A stretch of 41,811 nt of DNA, taken from the NCBI GenBank assembly GCA_900546075.1, contig URBH01000011.1, positions 1 to 41,811 of the forward strand, written 5' to 3'. Below the pieces are notes generated by a model. The model saw only the letters and a program-made list of their open reading frames with translations. It did no database searches and was not told the origin of the DNA. The position numbers and the translations under genes were made by a program. Shown here piece after piece: positions 14,888 to 23,606 of this stretch. How positions within the stretch are numbered: the first letter of the stretch is position 1; every line of letters begins with the position of its first letter. This DNA is from an uncultured Eubacteriales bacterium (lineage in GTDB: Bacteria > Bacillota > Clostridia > Oscillospirales > Oscillospiraceae).

Positions 14888-16855
14888 TTATATTCTGCGG
14901 GCAGTGAAATATCCCTGATTCATCGCCTGGTAAATCTGGCCTACCCGCTGGCAGTCTCCAATCACGTAGCTTTCCGCAACCTGGGCGCACAGCACATCCA
15001 CCTGGCCATAATCCGGGCGGAAGCCCGCCGCGCAGACAACGCTGTCCGCCGGGAGGTTCTCCTCGCCGGATTCTGTACGGATCACCACGCCGTCCTGCTC
15101 CACCCGGCAGACTGCGGCACCGGTACGCAGGGTCGCGGCCTTCTCCAGCTGGGGCATCAGTCCGCCGCGATAGAAGGGACTGACATCCATAGCCACCGCG
15201 CTGCGCATTTCCACCACGGTACAGCCATGCCCCTCAGCAGCCAGCGAAACCGCAAGCTCCGCGCCCACCAGACCGCCGCCGATAATGACCACCCGCTTTC
15301 CGAGCTTCTCCGGGTGCAGCTCGGCGTCCACAGCCATGACCACATTGGGGCTGTCCAGCCCGGGAATGGGCGGCCGCAGGCTCTCTGCACCGATGGCCAC
15401 GACCAGGGCATCCGGCCGGAACTGGGCGATAAGCTGCGGCGTTACCCGGGTACTCAGCAAAACCTTTGCAGAGGATGCCTTTACCCGCCGCCGCATCAGC
15501 TCCAAAAAGCTGCGCAGGTCTTCCTTAAAATAGGGTGCTCCCGCCGGAACCAGGTTCCCGCCCAGATGGTCGTTCTTCTCCGCGAGAATCACTTCATGCC
15601 CTCTGGCGGCCGCCACAATGGCCGCTTCCATACCGGCGGGGCCGCCGCCTACCACCAGGACGCGTTTCCGGCGTTCCGCAGATGGCAGTGCTTCCGGCAC
15701 CCACAGCTGCTCACCCATTCTGGGGTTCACCGTGCATTTCACCGTCTCGCTCTTGGAGGTTTCCGCAAAGCATTCAAAGCAGCGCAGGCACGGGGTAATA
15801 TCCTCTCCCCTGCCCAGGCGCGCCTTATTGGGCAGCCGGGGATCTGCCAGCAAGGCACGTCCCAGCTCCACACAGTCCGACTGGCCGGAAGCAATAATTT
15901 CCTCCATTTGCTTCGGGTCATTCAATGCGCCCACACAGGCTACCGGCACGTTAACTTCCTTCCGTATCGCCGCCGCAAAGCCCACGTTGACGCCGTGGGG
16001 ATAGAACGCGGAAGGATGCGTCCTGCAAAACAGCGCCGGATCCTCATGGTTTCCGCAGGAAACATTGATGAGATCCACCTTGCCGCTGACCAGCTTCGCC
16101 ACCTGAATACATTCCGCCTGGTTCAAGCCGTTCTCGCTGAGATCGTCACCGGACAGCCGGATCTCGATGGGGAAACCTTTTCCGACTGCGGCGCGAACCG
16201 CATCCAGCGCCAGCAGCAAAAACCTCGCCCGATTTTCCAGGCAGCCGCCGAACGCGTCCTTTCGCCGGTTCTGAACCGGGGAAAGAAACTGGGAGAACAG
16301 CCACCCATGCGCCGCATGAACCTGAACCATATCAAAGCCGCAATCCTTGCAGAGCTTCGCCGCTTTTCCGTAGGCATCCACGATCTCATAGATCATGGAC
16401 ACCGGCATCTCCTGCACCTCACCCTGGGGGGTGGTTTCGGCGCTGGGACCGTAGGCCACGGCGCAGCAATCCTGCTCCCCGCCGACGCTGGCAAGGCCGC
16501 CGTACTTTCCGCCGTGGGACAGCTGGATATTGGCATAGGCGCCGCCGTTGTGAATTCTCCTGGCCGCCTCCGCCAATCCCTGCCGGACGCCGAAGGAATC
16601 CAGCTGGATCTGCTTATTATGGGACTTCCCGGTTGCCGAATGCACGATCGCTTCCCCGTAGGTCACCACCGCAGCTCCGCCCCAGGCCTTTTCTTCCAGA
16701 TACGCCAGCATTTCGGGCGTCATGTGTCCCTGCGTCGTGACCATACTGGGGCTGGTCGGCGCGGCAATGATCCGGTTCTTCAGCCGGAGGTTTCCGATGC
16801 GAATGGGCGCAAACAGATGCGGGTAACAGGCACCAGGTAACGCGTTCTTTTCCAT
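14888..16855 (-). CDS. NADH:flavin oxidoreductase, 2,4-dienoyl-CoA reductase/enoate reductase type
   Basis: 655 residues from ATG 16855. The N-terminal old-yellow-enzyme TIM barrel spans about 10-340 (LFAPIRIGNLRLKNRII; active-site region HAAHGWLFSQFLSP around 180-192). Cysteines 356, 359, 362 and 374 fit the 4Fe-4S site of this family. The C-terminal FAD and NAD(P)H domains show VVGGGPAGME at 401 and a second VIIGGGLVGAEL. These enzymes reduce activated C=C bonds, and the family includes FadH, enoate reductases and the daidzein reductases of gut bacteria. It is the last gene of the operon, 10 nt after the 2-hydroxyacid dehydrogenase. The precise substrate cannot be read from sequence. Confidence 0.88.
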   Translation of the reverse strand: MEKNALPGACYPHLFAPIRIGNLRLKNRIIAAPTSPSMVTTQGHMTPEMLAYLEEKAWGGAAVVTYGEAIVHSATGKSHNKQIQLDSFGVRQGLAEAARRIHNGGAYANIQLSHGGKYGGLASVGGEQDCCAVAYGPSAETTPQGEVQEMPVSMIYEIVDAYGKAAKLCKDCGFDMVQVHAAHGWLFSQFLSPVQNRRKDAFGGCLENRARFLLLALDAVRAAVGKGFPIEIRLSGDDLSENGLNQAECIQVAKLVSGKVDLINVSCGNHEDPALFCRTHPSAFYPHGVNVGFAAAIRKEVNVPVACVGALNDPKQMEEIIASGQSDCVELGRALLADPRLPNKARLGRGEDITPCLRCFECFAETSKSETVKCTVNPRMGEQLWVPEALPSAERRKRVLVVGGGPAGMEAAIVAAARGHEVILAEKNDHLGGNLVPAGAPYFKEDLRSFLELMRRRVKASSAKVLLSTRVTPQLIAQFRPDALVVAIGAESLRPPIPGLDSPNVVMAVDAELHPEKLGKRVVIIGGGLVGAELAVSLAAEGHGCTVVEMRSAVAMDVSPFYRGGLMPQLEKAATLRTGAAVCRVEQDGVVIRTESGEENLPADSVVCAAGFRPDYGQVDVLCAQVAESYVIGDCQRVGQIYQAMNQGYFTARRI

Positions 16856-16865
16856 TGTGCTTCCC

Positions 16866-17918
16866 TCACAGTTTCCACAGATGGGTGCGGGGTCTGCCCT
16901 CCAGATAGGCCAGAACGTCCTGCGCCATGATGGTTCCCGACCAGTTGTCCACATCCGTGGTCAGGCCTGCCATGTGGGGTGTCAGCAGCACATTCCGCAT
17001 TTTCAGCAGGGGATGATTGGCAGGGATCGGCTCCTGCCAGAATACGTCAATGGCAGCCCCCTGAATGGTTCCGTTTTCCAGTGCATCCACCAAGTCCTTC
17101 TGGTGGATCACGGCGGCGCGAGCCGTGTTGATGAGATACGCCGTGGGCTTCATTTTTTCAAACCAGCTCTTGTCCACGATTGCCTTTGTGCTGGGCAGAA
17201 CAGGCAGGTGAATGCTCACAATATCACTGCCGCTCAGCATCTGCTCCAGACCGACAGGCTGAACACCGGCCTCCAGCATGGCGCTTTCGGGGCAGTAGGG
17301 GTCATAGGCCAGCACTTCCATGCCAAATGCCTTTGCCCGGGAAGCGACCTGTCTGCCGATGGCGCCGAAGCCCGCAATGCCGAGGGTCTTGCCGTACAGC
17401 TCAAAGCCGATGCCATAATCCGTAAAGGGGTGGTTGGCATCCAGGGGTCCCCAGATCACGTTCCGCACATCGGGTACCTGATAAACGTCCTCCACCGGCG
17501 CGCCCAGATGCTCTCCCCGGAGAAGTCCCGCGCTGCTGATGCCAATATGTCTGGTCACGGCGATCATCATGCCAATGGTATACTCCGCCACCGCCACGGC
17601 GTTTCTTCCGGGGGTGTAGGACAGCGGGATCCCCAGATCCCGCAGGGCGTCAAAGGACACGGTAACGGGCGTACCCTTGGCAACGCCCAGAAACTTCATG
17701 CCGGATGCCGCCCAGGCCTTCAAGGTCTCGGCGCCGGCCGGCTCGTCTCCCAGCACCACCAGTTCCTTGCCCATGCATTCCTCCCGCAGAGTCTCCTCCG
17801 TGGAGTTTCCCTTGCCGTGCAGCAGTTCACCGGCCTCGGTGATATCGCAGTACTGTTTGATTTTTTCCAGCTCTTTCTCCGGGATTCGGGTGCAGAGCAC
17901 CATTTTCTTCTTTTCCAT
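16866..17918 (-). CDS. D-isomer-specific 2-hydroxyacid dehydrogenase
   Basis: 350 residues. The catalytic set is intact: Arg267 (NTARAAV), Glu296 (DVFWQEP) and His315 (LTPHMAG). The Rossmann loop GFGAIG is at 183-188, with Asp206 (AYDP) suggesting preference for NAD(H). It interconverts a 2-keto acid and a D-2-hydroxy acid in the cytoplasm. An insertion around 135-165 (LLRGEHLGAPVEDVYQVPD and on) makes it longer than lactate dehydrogenases and nearer to phosphoglycerate-dehydrogenase-like relatives. It lies 18 nt after the MFS gene. The keto-acid partner in this operon is unknown. Confidence 0.87.
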   Translation of the reverse strand: MEKKKMVLCTRIPEKELEKIKQYCDITEAGELLHGKGNSTEETLREECMGKELVVLGDEPAGAETLKAWAASGMKFLGVAKGTPVTVSFDALRDLGIPLSYTPGRNAVAVAEYTIGMMIAVTRHIGISSAGLLRGEHLGAPVEDVYQVPDVRNVIWGPLDANHPFTDYGIGFELYGKTLGIAGFGAIGRQVASRAKAFGMEVLAYDPYCPESAMLEAGVQPVGLEQMLSGSDIVSIHLPVLPSTKAIVDKSWFEKMKPTAYLINTARAAVIHQKDLVDALENGTIQGAAIDVFWQEPIPANHPLLKMRNVLLTPHMAGLTTDVDNWSGTIMAQDVLAYLEGRPRTHLWKL

Positions 17919-17936
17919 AGGTACAATCCTCCTGAA

Positions 17937-19073
17937 TTACTTTTTCTTTTTCCATAGCAATACCGCGGTCAGCAGCACCGCCAGGGCTGCCGTGACACCA
18001 AAAACCGTTCCAGTGGTCGAAGTGCCGGGCAGCGCATCTGCCAGGCCGTTCAGCACCACGGGGCTTAGAAACTGTCCGGCGTTGATGGATATGGTCACGC
18101 AGGCAGCCGCCAGCGTCACACTGGACGGCGGCACCATATGGGTCACCGCCCCCATCGCGCTGGGGATAAACAAGCCTTGGGAAAGTCCAAAGGCTATCGC
18201 TCCAACCACCAGCAGCAGCGGACCGTTTCCCAGGCACAGGCAAGCGCCGCCCAGCGCCGCCTGAAATACCGCCAGGGGCAGCGTCCGTCCCTTTGTCCAC
18301 CGGTTCACGGTTCCCAGGCACAGTCCCGCCCCGATCTGGGTGACGGAGAACAGCGCCGTGAGTCTTCCGGCAATCAAAGTCGCCGTTTCCGCCGCGCCAG
18401 ACAAGTGCATGGAAATATTGGTGGTAAAAGCGGTAAACAGCACCGCTTCCAGCGCCGTGATCCCGCACAAGGCAAACACCTGCCGGTTCAGAGTCAGCTT
18501 CTCCCCTTGCTTCGGCGGAGTCGGCTCCGATTCCGGCAGGCACAACGCGATTCCCGCCAGATAGACAAAGGCTATCAAATGGAGCGGGTAAATGCCCCGG
18601 AAATCCGTCTTTCCCGCCATTCCTCCCAGAAGGGAAGCCAGAAGCACGCCGCCCCCGGCGCCTGCCCCCTGGAGGCCCATGACCGCCGTCCGTTCCGCTC
18701 CGTCAAAATAGTCCGCAATGATGGCGGTGCTAAGGCTCATCAAAAGCCCCATACCGGCGCCCATCAGCAGGCGGGACAGCAGCAGCATCCCGAAGCCGCC
18801 CCCGGCCATCGGGGCGATCCCCAGTGCGCCCATCACCAGGCATCCCAGCAAAACCAGTCGCTTTTTTGGAATCTTTGTTACCAGCCAGCCGGCCGCCAGA
18901 GCGACCGCCATGGAGGTCAGCGCCGGAGCCGTCACCAGCATCTGTACCAGGCTTGTAGGAACGGTCGGGTAGGCCTGCCCCACCTGATTCAAGACCGGGC
19001 TGACCGTATATTGCAGTCCCTGGCACAGCGACTGCAGCACAACGGCAATCTTGATTTTTGTCTCCCGCTTCAT
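17937..19073 (-). CDS. MFS transporter
   Basis: 378 residues from ATG 19073, whose start overlaps the stop of the alcohol dehydrogenase gene (TGATG). About 12 hydrophobic helices are visible, with the MFS loop 2-3 signature region (GWLVTKIPKKRLVLLGC) and a second half starting near 200. The Lys-rich tail is cytoplasmic. It could import the pathway substrate or export an acid product. It is the only transporter in the nine-gene operon, so one of these roles is likely. Confidence 0.85.
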   Translation of the reverse strand: MKRETKIKIAVVLQSLCQGLQYTVSPVLNQVGQAYPTVPTSLVQMLVTAPALTSMAVALAAGWLVTKIPKKRLVLLGCLVMGALGIAPMAGGGFGMLLLSRLLMGAGMGLLMSLSTAIIADYFDGAERTAVMGLQGAGAGGGVLLASLLGGMAGKTDFRGIYPLHLIAFVYLAGIALCLPESEPTPPKQGEKLTLNRQVFALCGITALEAVLFTAFTTNISMHLSGAAETATLIAGRLTALFSVTQIGAGLCLGTVNRWTKGRTLPLAVFQAALGGACLCLGNGPLLLVVGAIAFGLSQGLFIPSAMGAVTHMVPPSSVTLAAACVTISINAGQFLSPVVLNGLADALPGTSTTGTVFGVTAALAVLLTAVLLWKKKK

Positions 19074-20212
19074 CAAAGCGCCTGCCTCAGGATGTTGCGG
19101 ACATCTTCCTTTGTAATATCCTGCCGGGGATTAAAATTCAGTACAGGCTCCCGCAGAACGTCCCCCGCCAGCATATCAAAGTCCGCTTCCGTAATTCCAT
19201 AGGCGGACAGCTTGGGAATCTTCAGCATCTCATTGAGCTTTTCCATCGCCTTCGCCATGGCATACCGGTCTCTGCTGCGATCCCTTGTCAGGGGCAGTGC
19301 TAGAAGCGACGCCATATCGATCATCTTCTGGCTGCACGCCGGCGCGTTGTACGCCAGCACGTAGGGCAGAACCGCCGCGTTCGCCGCGCCGTGGGCGATC
19401 CCGAAATGGGCGCTGAGGGTGTGCGCGATTCCGTGAACCAGTCCCAGGTTGGCATTGGAAAAGCCAAAGCCCGTGATCAGGCATCCCAGCATCATCTGTT
19501 CTCTGACCGCAATATTTCCGCCGTTTTCGTAGGCAATCGGCAGATTGTGATACAGGATCTTCAATCCCTGCATCGAATGGTATTCCGACAGCGGCGTCGC
19601 TTCCCGGGAGATGTAGCTCTCAATGGCATGGGTAATAGCATCCATGCCCGTTGCCGCCGTAACCCCCGCCGGAACCGTCCTGCACAGCTCCGGGTCGGCA
19701 ACCACCAGATCCGGAGTCAGCTTATTGTCGATGATCACGTATTTGACCACTTTCTTCGTGTCAATCAAAGCGCAGACATTGGTGATCTCGCTGGATGTAC
19801 CAGAGGTAGTGGGTACCGCCGCAAGGGGCAGTCCCTTCTTCGGCACGTTGCCGATGCCGCCGTAAGCCTCGATCGGATCGGGGTTCGTCATCAGCAGACT
19901 GACCGCCTTGGCAAGGTCAATGCTGCTGCCGCCGCCCACGGCTACAAACAGATCCGGGGCATAGTCTCTTGCCAGCCGAGCCGCCCGGTTGACATTTTCA
20001 TTGGTGGGGTTGGCCTGAACCTCAGAAAACAGCCGTGTCTGCAGTCCGCCCTCTTCCAAAATTCTCTGTACCCGTCCGGCAATTCCCGCCGCCGTGACCC
20101 CGGGGTCGGAAACGATCATCACCTTCTGTCCGTTCCAAGGCTTCAGCAGCTCCGGCAGTTGCTGAATGCTGCCGGAGCCGAACACGATATCGCTACCCGC
20201 AAAAAAGCGCAT
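19073..20212 (-). CDS. Iron-containing alcohol dehydrogenase
   Basis: 379 residues, the standard length. The NAD site GGGSSIDLAKA, the TTSGTSSEIT segment and the metal site are present: Asp/His in GMDAITHAIESYIS and His in GLVHGIAHTLSAHFGIAHG. The family includes lactaldehyde:propanediol oxidoreductase (FucO), butanol and 1,3-propanediol dehydrogenases. With a sugar kinase and a class II aldolase nearby, reduction of a lactaldehyde-like aldolase product is a reasonable guess. Its ATG overlaps the preceding stop (TAATG). Confidence 0.9.
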   Translation of the reverse strand: MRFFAGSDIVFGSGSIQQLPELLKPWNGQKVMIVSDPGVTAAGIAGRVQRILEEGGLQTRLFSEVQANPTNENVNRAARLARDYAPDLFVAVGGGSSIDLAKAVSLLMTNPDPIEAYGGIGNVPKKGLPLAAVPTTSGTSSEITNVCALIDTKKVVKYVIIDNKLTPDLVVADPELCRTVPAGVTAATGMDAITHAIESYISREATPLSEYHSMQGLKILYHNLPIAYENGGNIAVREQMMLGCLITGFGFSNANLGLVHGIAHTLSAHFGIAHGAANAAVLPYVLAYNAPACSQKMIDMASLLALPLTRDRSRDRYAMAKAMEKLNEMLKIPKLSAYGITEADFDMLAGDVLREPVLNFNPRQDITKEDVRNILRQAL

Positions 20213-21225
20213 TATATTCCCTCTCTTTCTTCACTGCCTGCCCGGATCACCAGCATTGCCACATTTCCCAGCATCTCCTCCACGGGTGCGCTTCTGGAAA
20301 AATCGCATACCGGCTTCGCAAAGCCCTGTAGCACAGGGCCATAGGCATTGGCATGTCCAAAAATCTGAATCAGCTTGACGCCAATATTTCCCGCGTGAAG
20401 ATTGGGAAAAATCAGCACGTTGGCCTTCCCGGCCACGCTGCTTTCCCGCTTCACCTTCTTCCGGGCGGTCTGCGGCAGGATCGCCGCGTCCAATTGGAAT
20501 TCTCCGTCGATTTTCAGCTCCGGACGCAGCTTTTTTGCCAGCTCTACCGCCTGTCGAACCACTTCAACGCTCTCATGCTCCGCGCTGCCGCAGGTGGAGA
20601 ACGCCAGCATGGCGACCCTCGGCTCCCAGCCCAGGAGCGTGCGCACCGTGTCGGCGGAGGCAATGGCGATTCCCGCAAGATCTTTTGCGTCCGGCTGGGC
20701 GGTAATGGCGCAGTCCGCCAACGCAAGCATCCCGTTTTCCCCCAGGGTAAAGCCGGGAATATCCGCAATACCCAGGCTGGAAGGGTTCTCCACTCCCGGC
20801 TGCAGACCCACAATGCCGATGGCCTCGAATACCACGTCGCCGGTTGGGTAGTCCTTGCCCGCCGCGACACAGTCCACCGTTCCCAGCCGCAGGAGCATCA
20901 TGGCGCAGGTCAGCGGCTTTTTCAGCTTCCGCAGCGCCGTTTTTTCGGAAAAGTCCGGGAACGCTTTCAGATATTCCCCAGCCGTTTCGGCAAGCAGCGC
21001 CGGATCCGTATTGTCAAAGATCCGGCATCCCTCCAGGCTTATGCCTGCCCCCGCCGCCGTCTGGCGGATCTGCGCATCGTTTCCGATCAGCACGGGCATT
21101 CCGATGCCGGTACTGACACACATGGCGGCGGTCTTCAGAACGTCCGGATTCAATGTCTCCGGAAATCCGACCTTTTTAGGGGTTTGTCTGGCTCGCTCCG
21201 CCATTTTCTCAATAAATTCGTTCAT
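20212..21225 (-). CDS. Phosphate acyltransferase (Pta/EutD-Ptb family)
   Basis: 337 residues from ATG 21225. The segments VGFPETLNPDVLKTAAM, DCVAAGKDYPTGDVVFEAI, GMLALADCAI, ESVEVVRQAVELAK, DGEFQLDAAI, KANVLIFPNLHAGNIGVKL and QGFAKPVCDFSRSAPVEE are those of phosphotransacetylase. It makes an acyl phosphate from acyl-CoA and phosphate. Here it overlaps acpS by 4 nt and is two genes from an acyl carrier protein, so an acyl-ACP substrate (as for PlsX-like chemistry) deserves thought. Its product would suit butyrate kinase encoded next to the operon. The chain length specificity is not readable. Confidence 0.9.
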   Translation of the reverse strand: MNEFIEKMAERARQTPKKVGFPETLNPDVLKTAAMCVSTGIGMPVLIGNDAQIRQTAAGAGISLEGCRIFDNTDPALLAETAGEYLKAFPDFSEKTALRKLKKPLTCAMMLLRLGTVDCVAAGKDYPTGDVVFEAIGIVGLQPGVENPSSLGIADIPGFTLGENGMLALADCAITAQPDAKDLAGIAIASADTVRTLLGWEPRVAMLAFSTCGSAEHESVEVVRQAVELAKKLRPELKIDGEFQLDAAILPQTARKKVKRESSVAGKANVLIFPNLHAGNIGVKLIQIFGHANAYGPVLQGFAKPVCDFSRSAPVEEMLGNVAMLVIRAGSEEREGI

Positions 21226-21599
21226 TTTTCTTCTCCTTCCGAGATCGCCGCGGCAAAATAATTTCCCCGATCCCAGGAAATGGACACGTGTATCCGGCAA
21301 ATTCCCATTTTCCCGGCTTCCTGTGCCGTTTTGCCGGAAAGGAATACCCGGGGCGCGCCGGAATCCAGCGCCAGCACCTCGATTTCCTTCCAGCGCGGTT
21401 CCGCAGCCCCCAAGCTTTTGAACACGGCTTCCTTGGCTGCGAATCTGCCGCGGAAAAAGTCCTTCGGATGCTCCCGCGACATTCCCAGGCCGATCTCCTG
21501 CCGGGTGAAGGTTCTCTCCAAAAAAGGATCCCCCGGCTCCAGGCACGCATCCGGAATGGTTTCCCGGTTCAGCAGATCCACGCCGATTCCGTGCAGCAT
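21222..21599 (-). CDS. acpS: Holo-[acyl-carrier-protein] synthase
   Basis: 125 residues. GIGVDLLNRETIPD carries the Mg-binding Asp, and FRGRFAAKEAVFKSLG is the AcpS signature with the Glu ligand. The C-terminal SISWDRGNYFAAAI is the usual HVSISH region, although the His of SISH is Trp here. It transfers phosphopantetheine from CoA to an ACP serine. Its place 3 nt after an ACP gene implies a dedicated pair separate from the housekeeping AcpS. It overlaps the phosphate acyltransferase by 4 nt. Confidence 0.85.
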   Translation of the reverse strand: MLHGIGVDLLNRETIPDACLEPGDPFLERTFTRQEIGLGMSREHPKDFFRGRFAAKEAVFKSLGAAEPRWKEIEVLALDSGAPRVFLSGKTAQEAGKMGICRIHVSISWDRGNYFAAAISEGEEK

Positions 21600-21601
21600 T
21601 T

Positions 21602-21844
21602 TTACTCCTCTTCCAGGCTTGCTACATACTCCGCGGCAGCTCCCAAAGTCTCGCAGCGGCGGAATTTCAGGTAGGGGATCTCCAGATCGTAGGCATCCTC
21701 CAAGGTGGTTGTGATCATGGAATAGTGGGCGGACTTTGCGTTCATGGAAGCAAAGGTAGTATCGGCGTTCAGGCTCTCCGGCGCTACGCCCCAGATGGGC
21801 GCCGCGCGCTGAATGATCTTCTCCAAAATTTCGTTCTTATCCAT
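21602..21844 (-). CDS. Acyl carrier protein with altered DSL motif
   Basis: 80 residues, the length of an ACP, with four predicted helices. Helix I is DKNEILEKIIQRAAP. The attachment region reads FASMNAKSAHYSMITTTLEDAYDLEIP. Aligned to canonical ADSLDTVELVMALEEEF, the Asp before the serine is Lys and the Leu after it is Ala. The serine itself is kept (residue 38). The following helix and DLEIP match ACPs. It is followed by acpS, which supports 4'-phosphopantetheinylation. It probably carries an acyl intermediate in a specialised pathway. The altered motif should weaken recognition by housekeeping AcpS. AAAGGA precedes the ATG. Confidence 0.82.
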   Translation of the reverse strand: MDKNEILEKIIQRAAPIWGVAPESLNADTTFASMNAKSAHYSMITTTLEDAYDLEIPYLKFRRCETLGAAAEYVASLEEE

Positions 21845-21862
21845 AACAATTATCCTTTCCGT

Positions 21863-23605
21863 TTATCGAATCATAATGTCCCCGTCCTGGAATCTGGGCG
21901 GGATCACCGGAATTTGCAGAAATGCTTCGTATTCGCCGCCGGTATGCAGGATGTGATCGCCGTGATTATCCGTATCCCAGATCAGAGGCTCGAACCAGTC
22001 ACTGCGGATGTAGCGTCCGGCCACCTGAACCCGAATCTGCTGTCCTTTATGCCAGAACCGACTGGTAGGCACCAGCTCAATATCCACAGGCACGATCTCA
22101 CCGGGTTTCAGCTTCTGCTCATCCACATGCGCCTGAACCGGGCAGTAATCCGTGGACAGCTTTTCATCCAGCCTTCTGCGGGATACCCGCAGCTTGCCCC
22201 AAACGCCGGGGTGCGGCTCCCCGAACAGGGTAATGGGCAGAAACTCGCCGGTGGTACTCAGCTTCTGGACATTGACAAACAGATCCATGTCGTCATAGTC
22301 CGCAGCCTGGACGTACAGCCGCAGCTTCATATAGCCGGTAAGCTCCGTGTCCTCCGGAAAACGGTAATCAAAGGTCGCTTCCCCAGTGGCGCTGTCATAG
22401 CGGACACTGGCGGCCTGGGCTACAGGCTCCGGCTGCATGGAGCCGTCGGCAGCGTTCAGGTAGAGCTTCTGATACCGGGTTCGTTTCAGCGGGAAGCTGT
22501 CCTCCGGGCGGTTTTCCATGTAGTTCAGATCGTAAACATCCTGAACCTCAATGCGAACCTTGGGGGTCAGCTCCCAGCCGTTGCGTTCCAGCTTCAGATA
22601 CCGGGCGAAAAACCGCTCCAGCTCTGCCAGATTTACGGGATTGTAGGCATCCGGCCACTCGAAATTCCGATGCGCCCGCAGCCACTTCTTGGTGGATTTC
22701 ACCTTGCGGAAAGCGTTGATGGAGCCGCGCAGATGGAAATGGTTCCAGCAAGCCGTCTGGTAGACGGGAATCTTGATATTCTTCCAGACGGGATCCTTAT
22801 CCTTCCAATAGTCGCAATTGATAAAGGGGTACTTCTCATAGTTCAGCGGCATATTGTCGATATAGTTGGGACCAACCGCGTCCCGCATGACCAGCTGCAC
22901 GAAGGACTGGGCAGGGATGCCGCCTTCTGCCAGCGATTCCCGATACATGTCTGTAGTGGATTCCCAGGGCGCCATGCAGGCCAGGTGGGGCGGACACTGG
23001 GAGGCGATCCGCCACTGGGTCATAGCCACGCAGCTGTTGCCGCTGAGGGCGCAGCGGCCATTGCACCAATCCTGCTGTGCCGCCCATTCAATAAAATCGT
23101 AGCCGTCCTGACCGTCCTGGGTGCCGAAGCAGATAAAGTCTCCCTCGGAGTGGCCGATGCCTCTGGGATCCACATTCGCCACCGCGTAGCCCCTGCGGCA
23201 CCAGTAGCCGGGATCCGGGCTTTCAAACTTGGACATGTCGGAAACCGTTCCGGGGGGAACGCCCATAATCTGCCATTCGCTCTGCCCGTCAAAGGGGCGC
23301 TTTCCGTAAAAGCTCCAGGAAATGATCAGCGGATATCTGTCCTTTTTCTCCGGCAAATAAATGTCCACATAAATGGTAGCGCCGTCGCGCATCTTTACCG
23401 GAGTGTCCTGCATGCACAGAATTCCCTCTTCCGCCACATAGGTGTGGGTGTTCAAAGGGGACAGGTACTTGCAGTGATCCCGCTCCTCCGGCGTCATGGC
23501 GTCCAGCTCTTCCTGGGTCTTGGGGCGCATCATTTCGGTCATGATGATTTCCACCGGTTTCCCGTTCATTTGGACTGTTTTTGTGATTTTCTTAACTTCT
23601 TCCAC
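21863..23605 (-). CDS. CocE/NonD-family serine hydrolase (X-Pro dipeptidyl-peptidase-like)
   Basis: 580 residues from GTG 23605, with AGGAGG inside the end of the kinase gene. The alpha/beta-hydrolase core shows VKMRDGATIYVDIYLP, NVDPRGIGHSEGDF and nucleophile Ser191 in SGNSCVA. The beta-rich C-terminal jelly-roll (from about 345) is typical of CocE. At the usual catalytic acid, GWYDIFLRG in relatives, this protein has CWNHFHLRG, so Asp is replaced by His289 (Asn288 before it). His312 in RAHRNFEW may be the base. It would cleave an ester or amide. The altered triad suggests a subfamily with another acid, or changed activity. No signal peptide is seen. Confidence 0.82.
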   Translation of the reverse strand: MEEVKKITKTVQMNGKPVEIIMTEMMRPKTQEELDAMTPEERDHCKYLSPLNTHTYVAEEGILCMQDTPVKMRDGATIYVDIYLPEKKDRYPLIISWSFYGKRPFDGQSEWQIMGVPPGTVSDMSKFESPDPGYWCRRGYAVANVDPRGIGHSEGDFICFGTQDGQDGYDFIEWAAQQDWCNGRCALSGNSCVAMTQWRIASQCPPHLACMAPWESTTDMYRESLAEGGIPAQSFVQLVMRDAVGPNYIDNMPLNYEKYPFINCDYWKDKDPVWKNIKIPVYQTACWNHFHLRGSINAFRKVKSTKKWLRAHRNFEWPDAYNPVNLAELERFFARYLKLERNGWELTPKVRIEVQDVYDLNYMENRPEDSFPLKRTRYQKLYLNAADGSMQPEPVAQAASVRYDSATGEATFDYRFPEDTELTGYMKLRLYVQAADYDDMDLFVNVQKLSTTGEFLPITLFGEPHPGVWGKLRVSRRRLDEKLSTDYCPVQAHVDEQKLKPGEIVPVDIELVPTSRFWHKGQQIRVQVAGRYIRSDWFEPLIWDTDNHGDHILHTGGEYEAFLQIPVIPPRFQDGDIMIR

Positions 23606-23606
23606 G

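Noticed and set aside
14519..16840. Very long (773-codon) plus-strand frame opposite the flavin reductase
   Set aside because: It is the antisense shadow of the reductase. The composition is His/Arg/Gln-rich with no domain, and it begins inside butyrate kinase.
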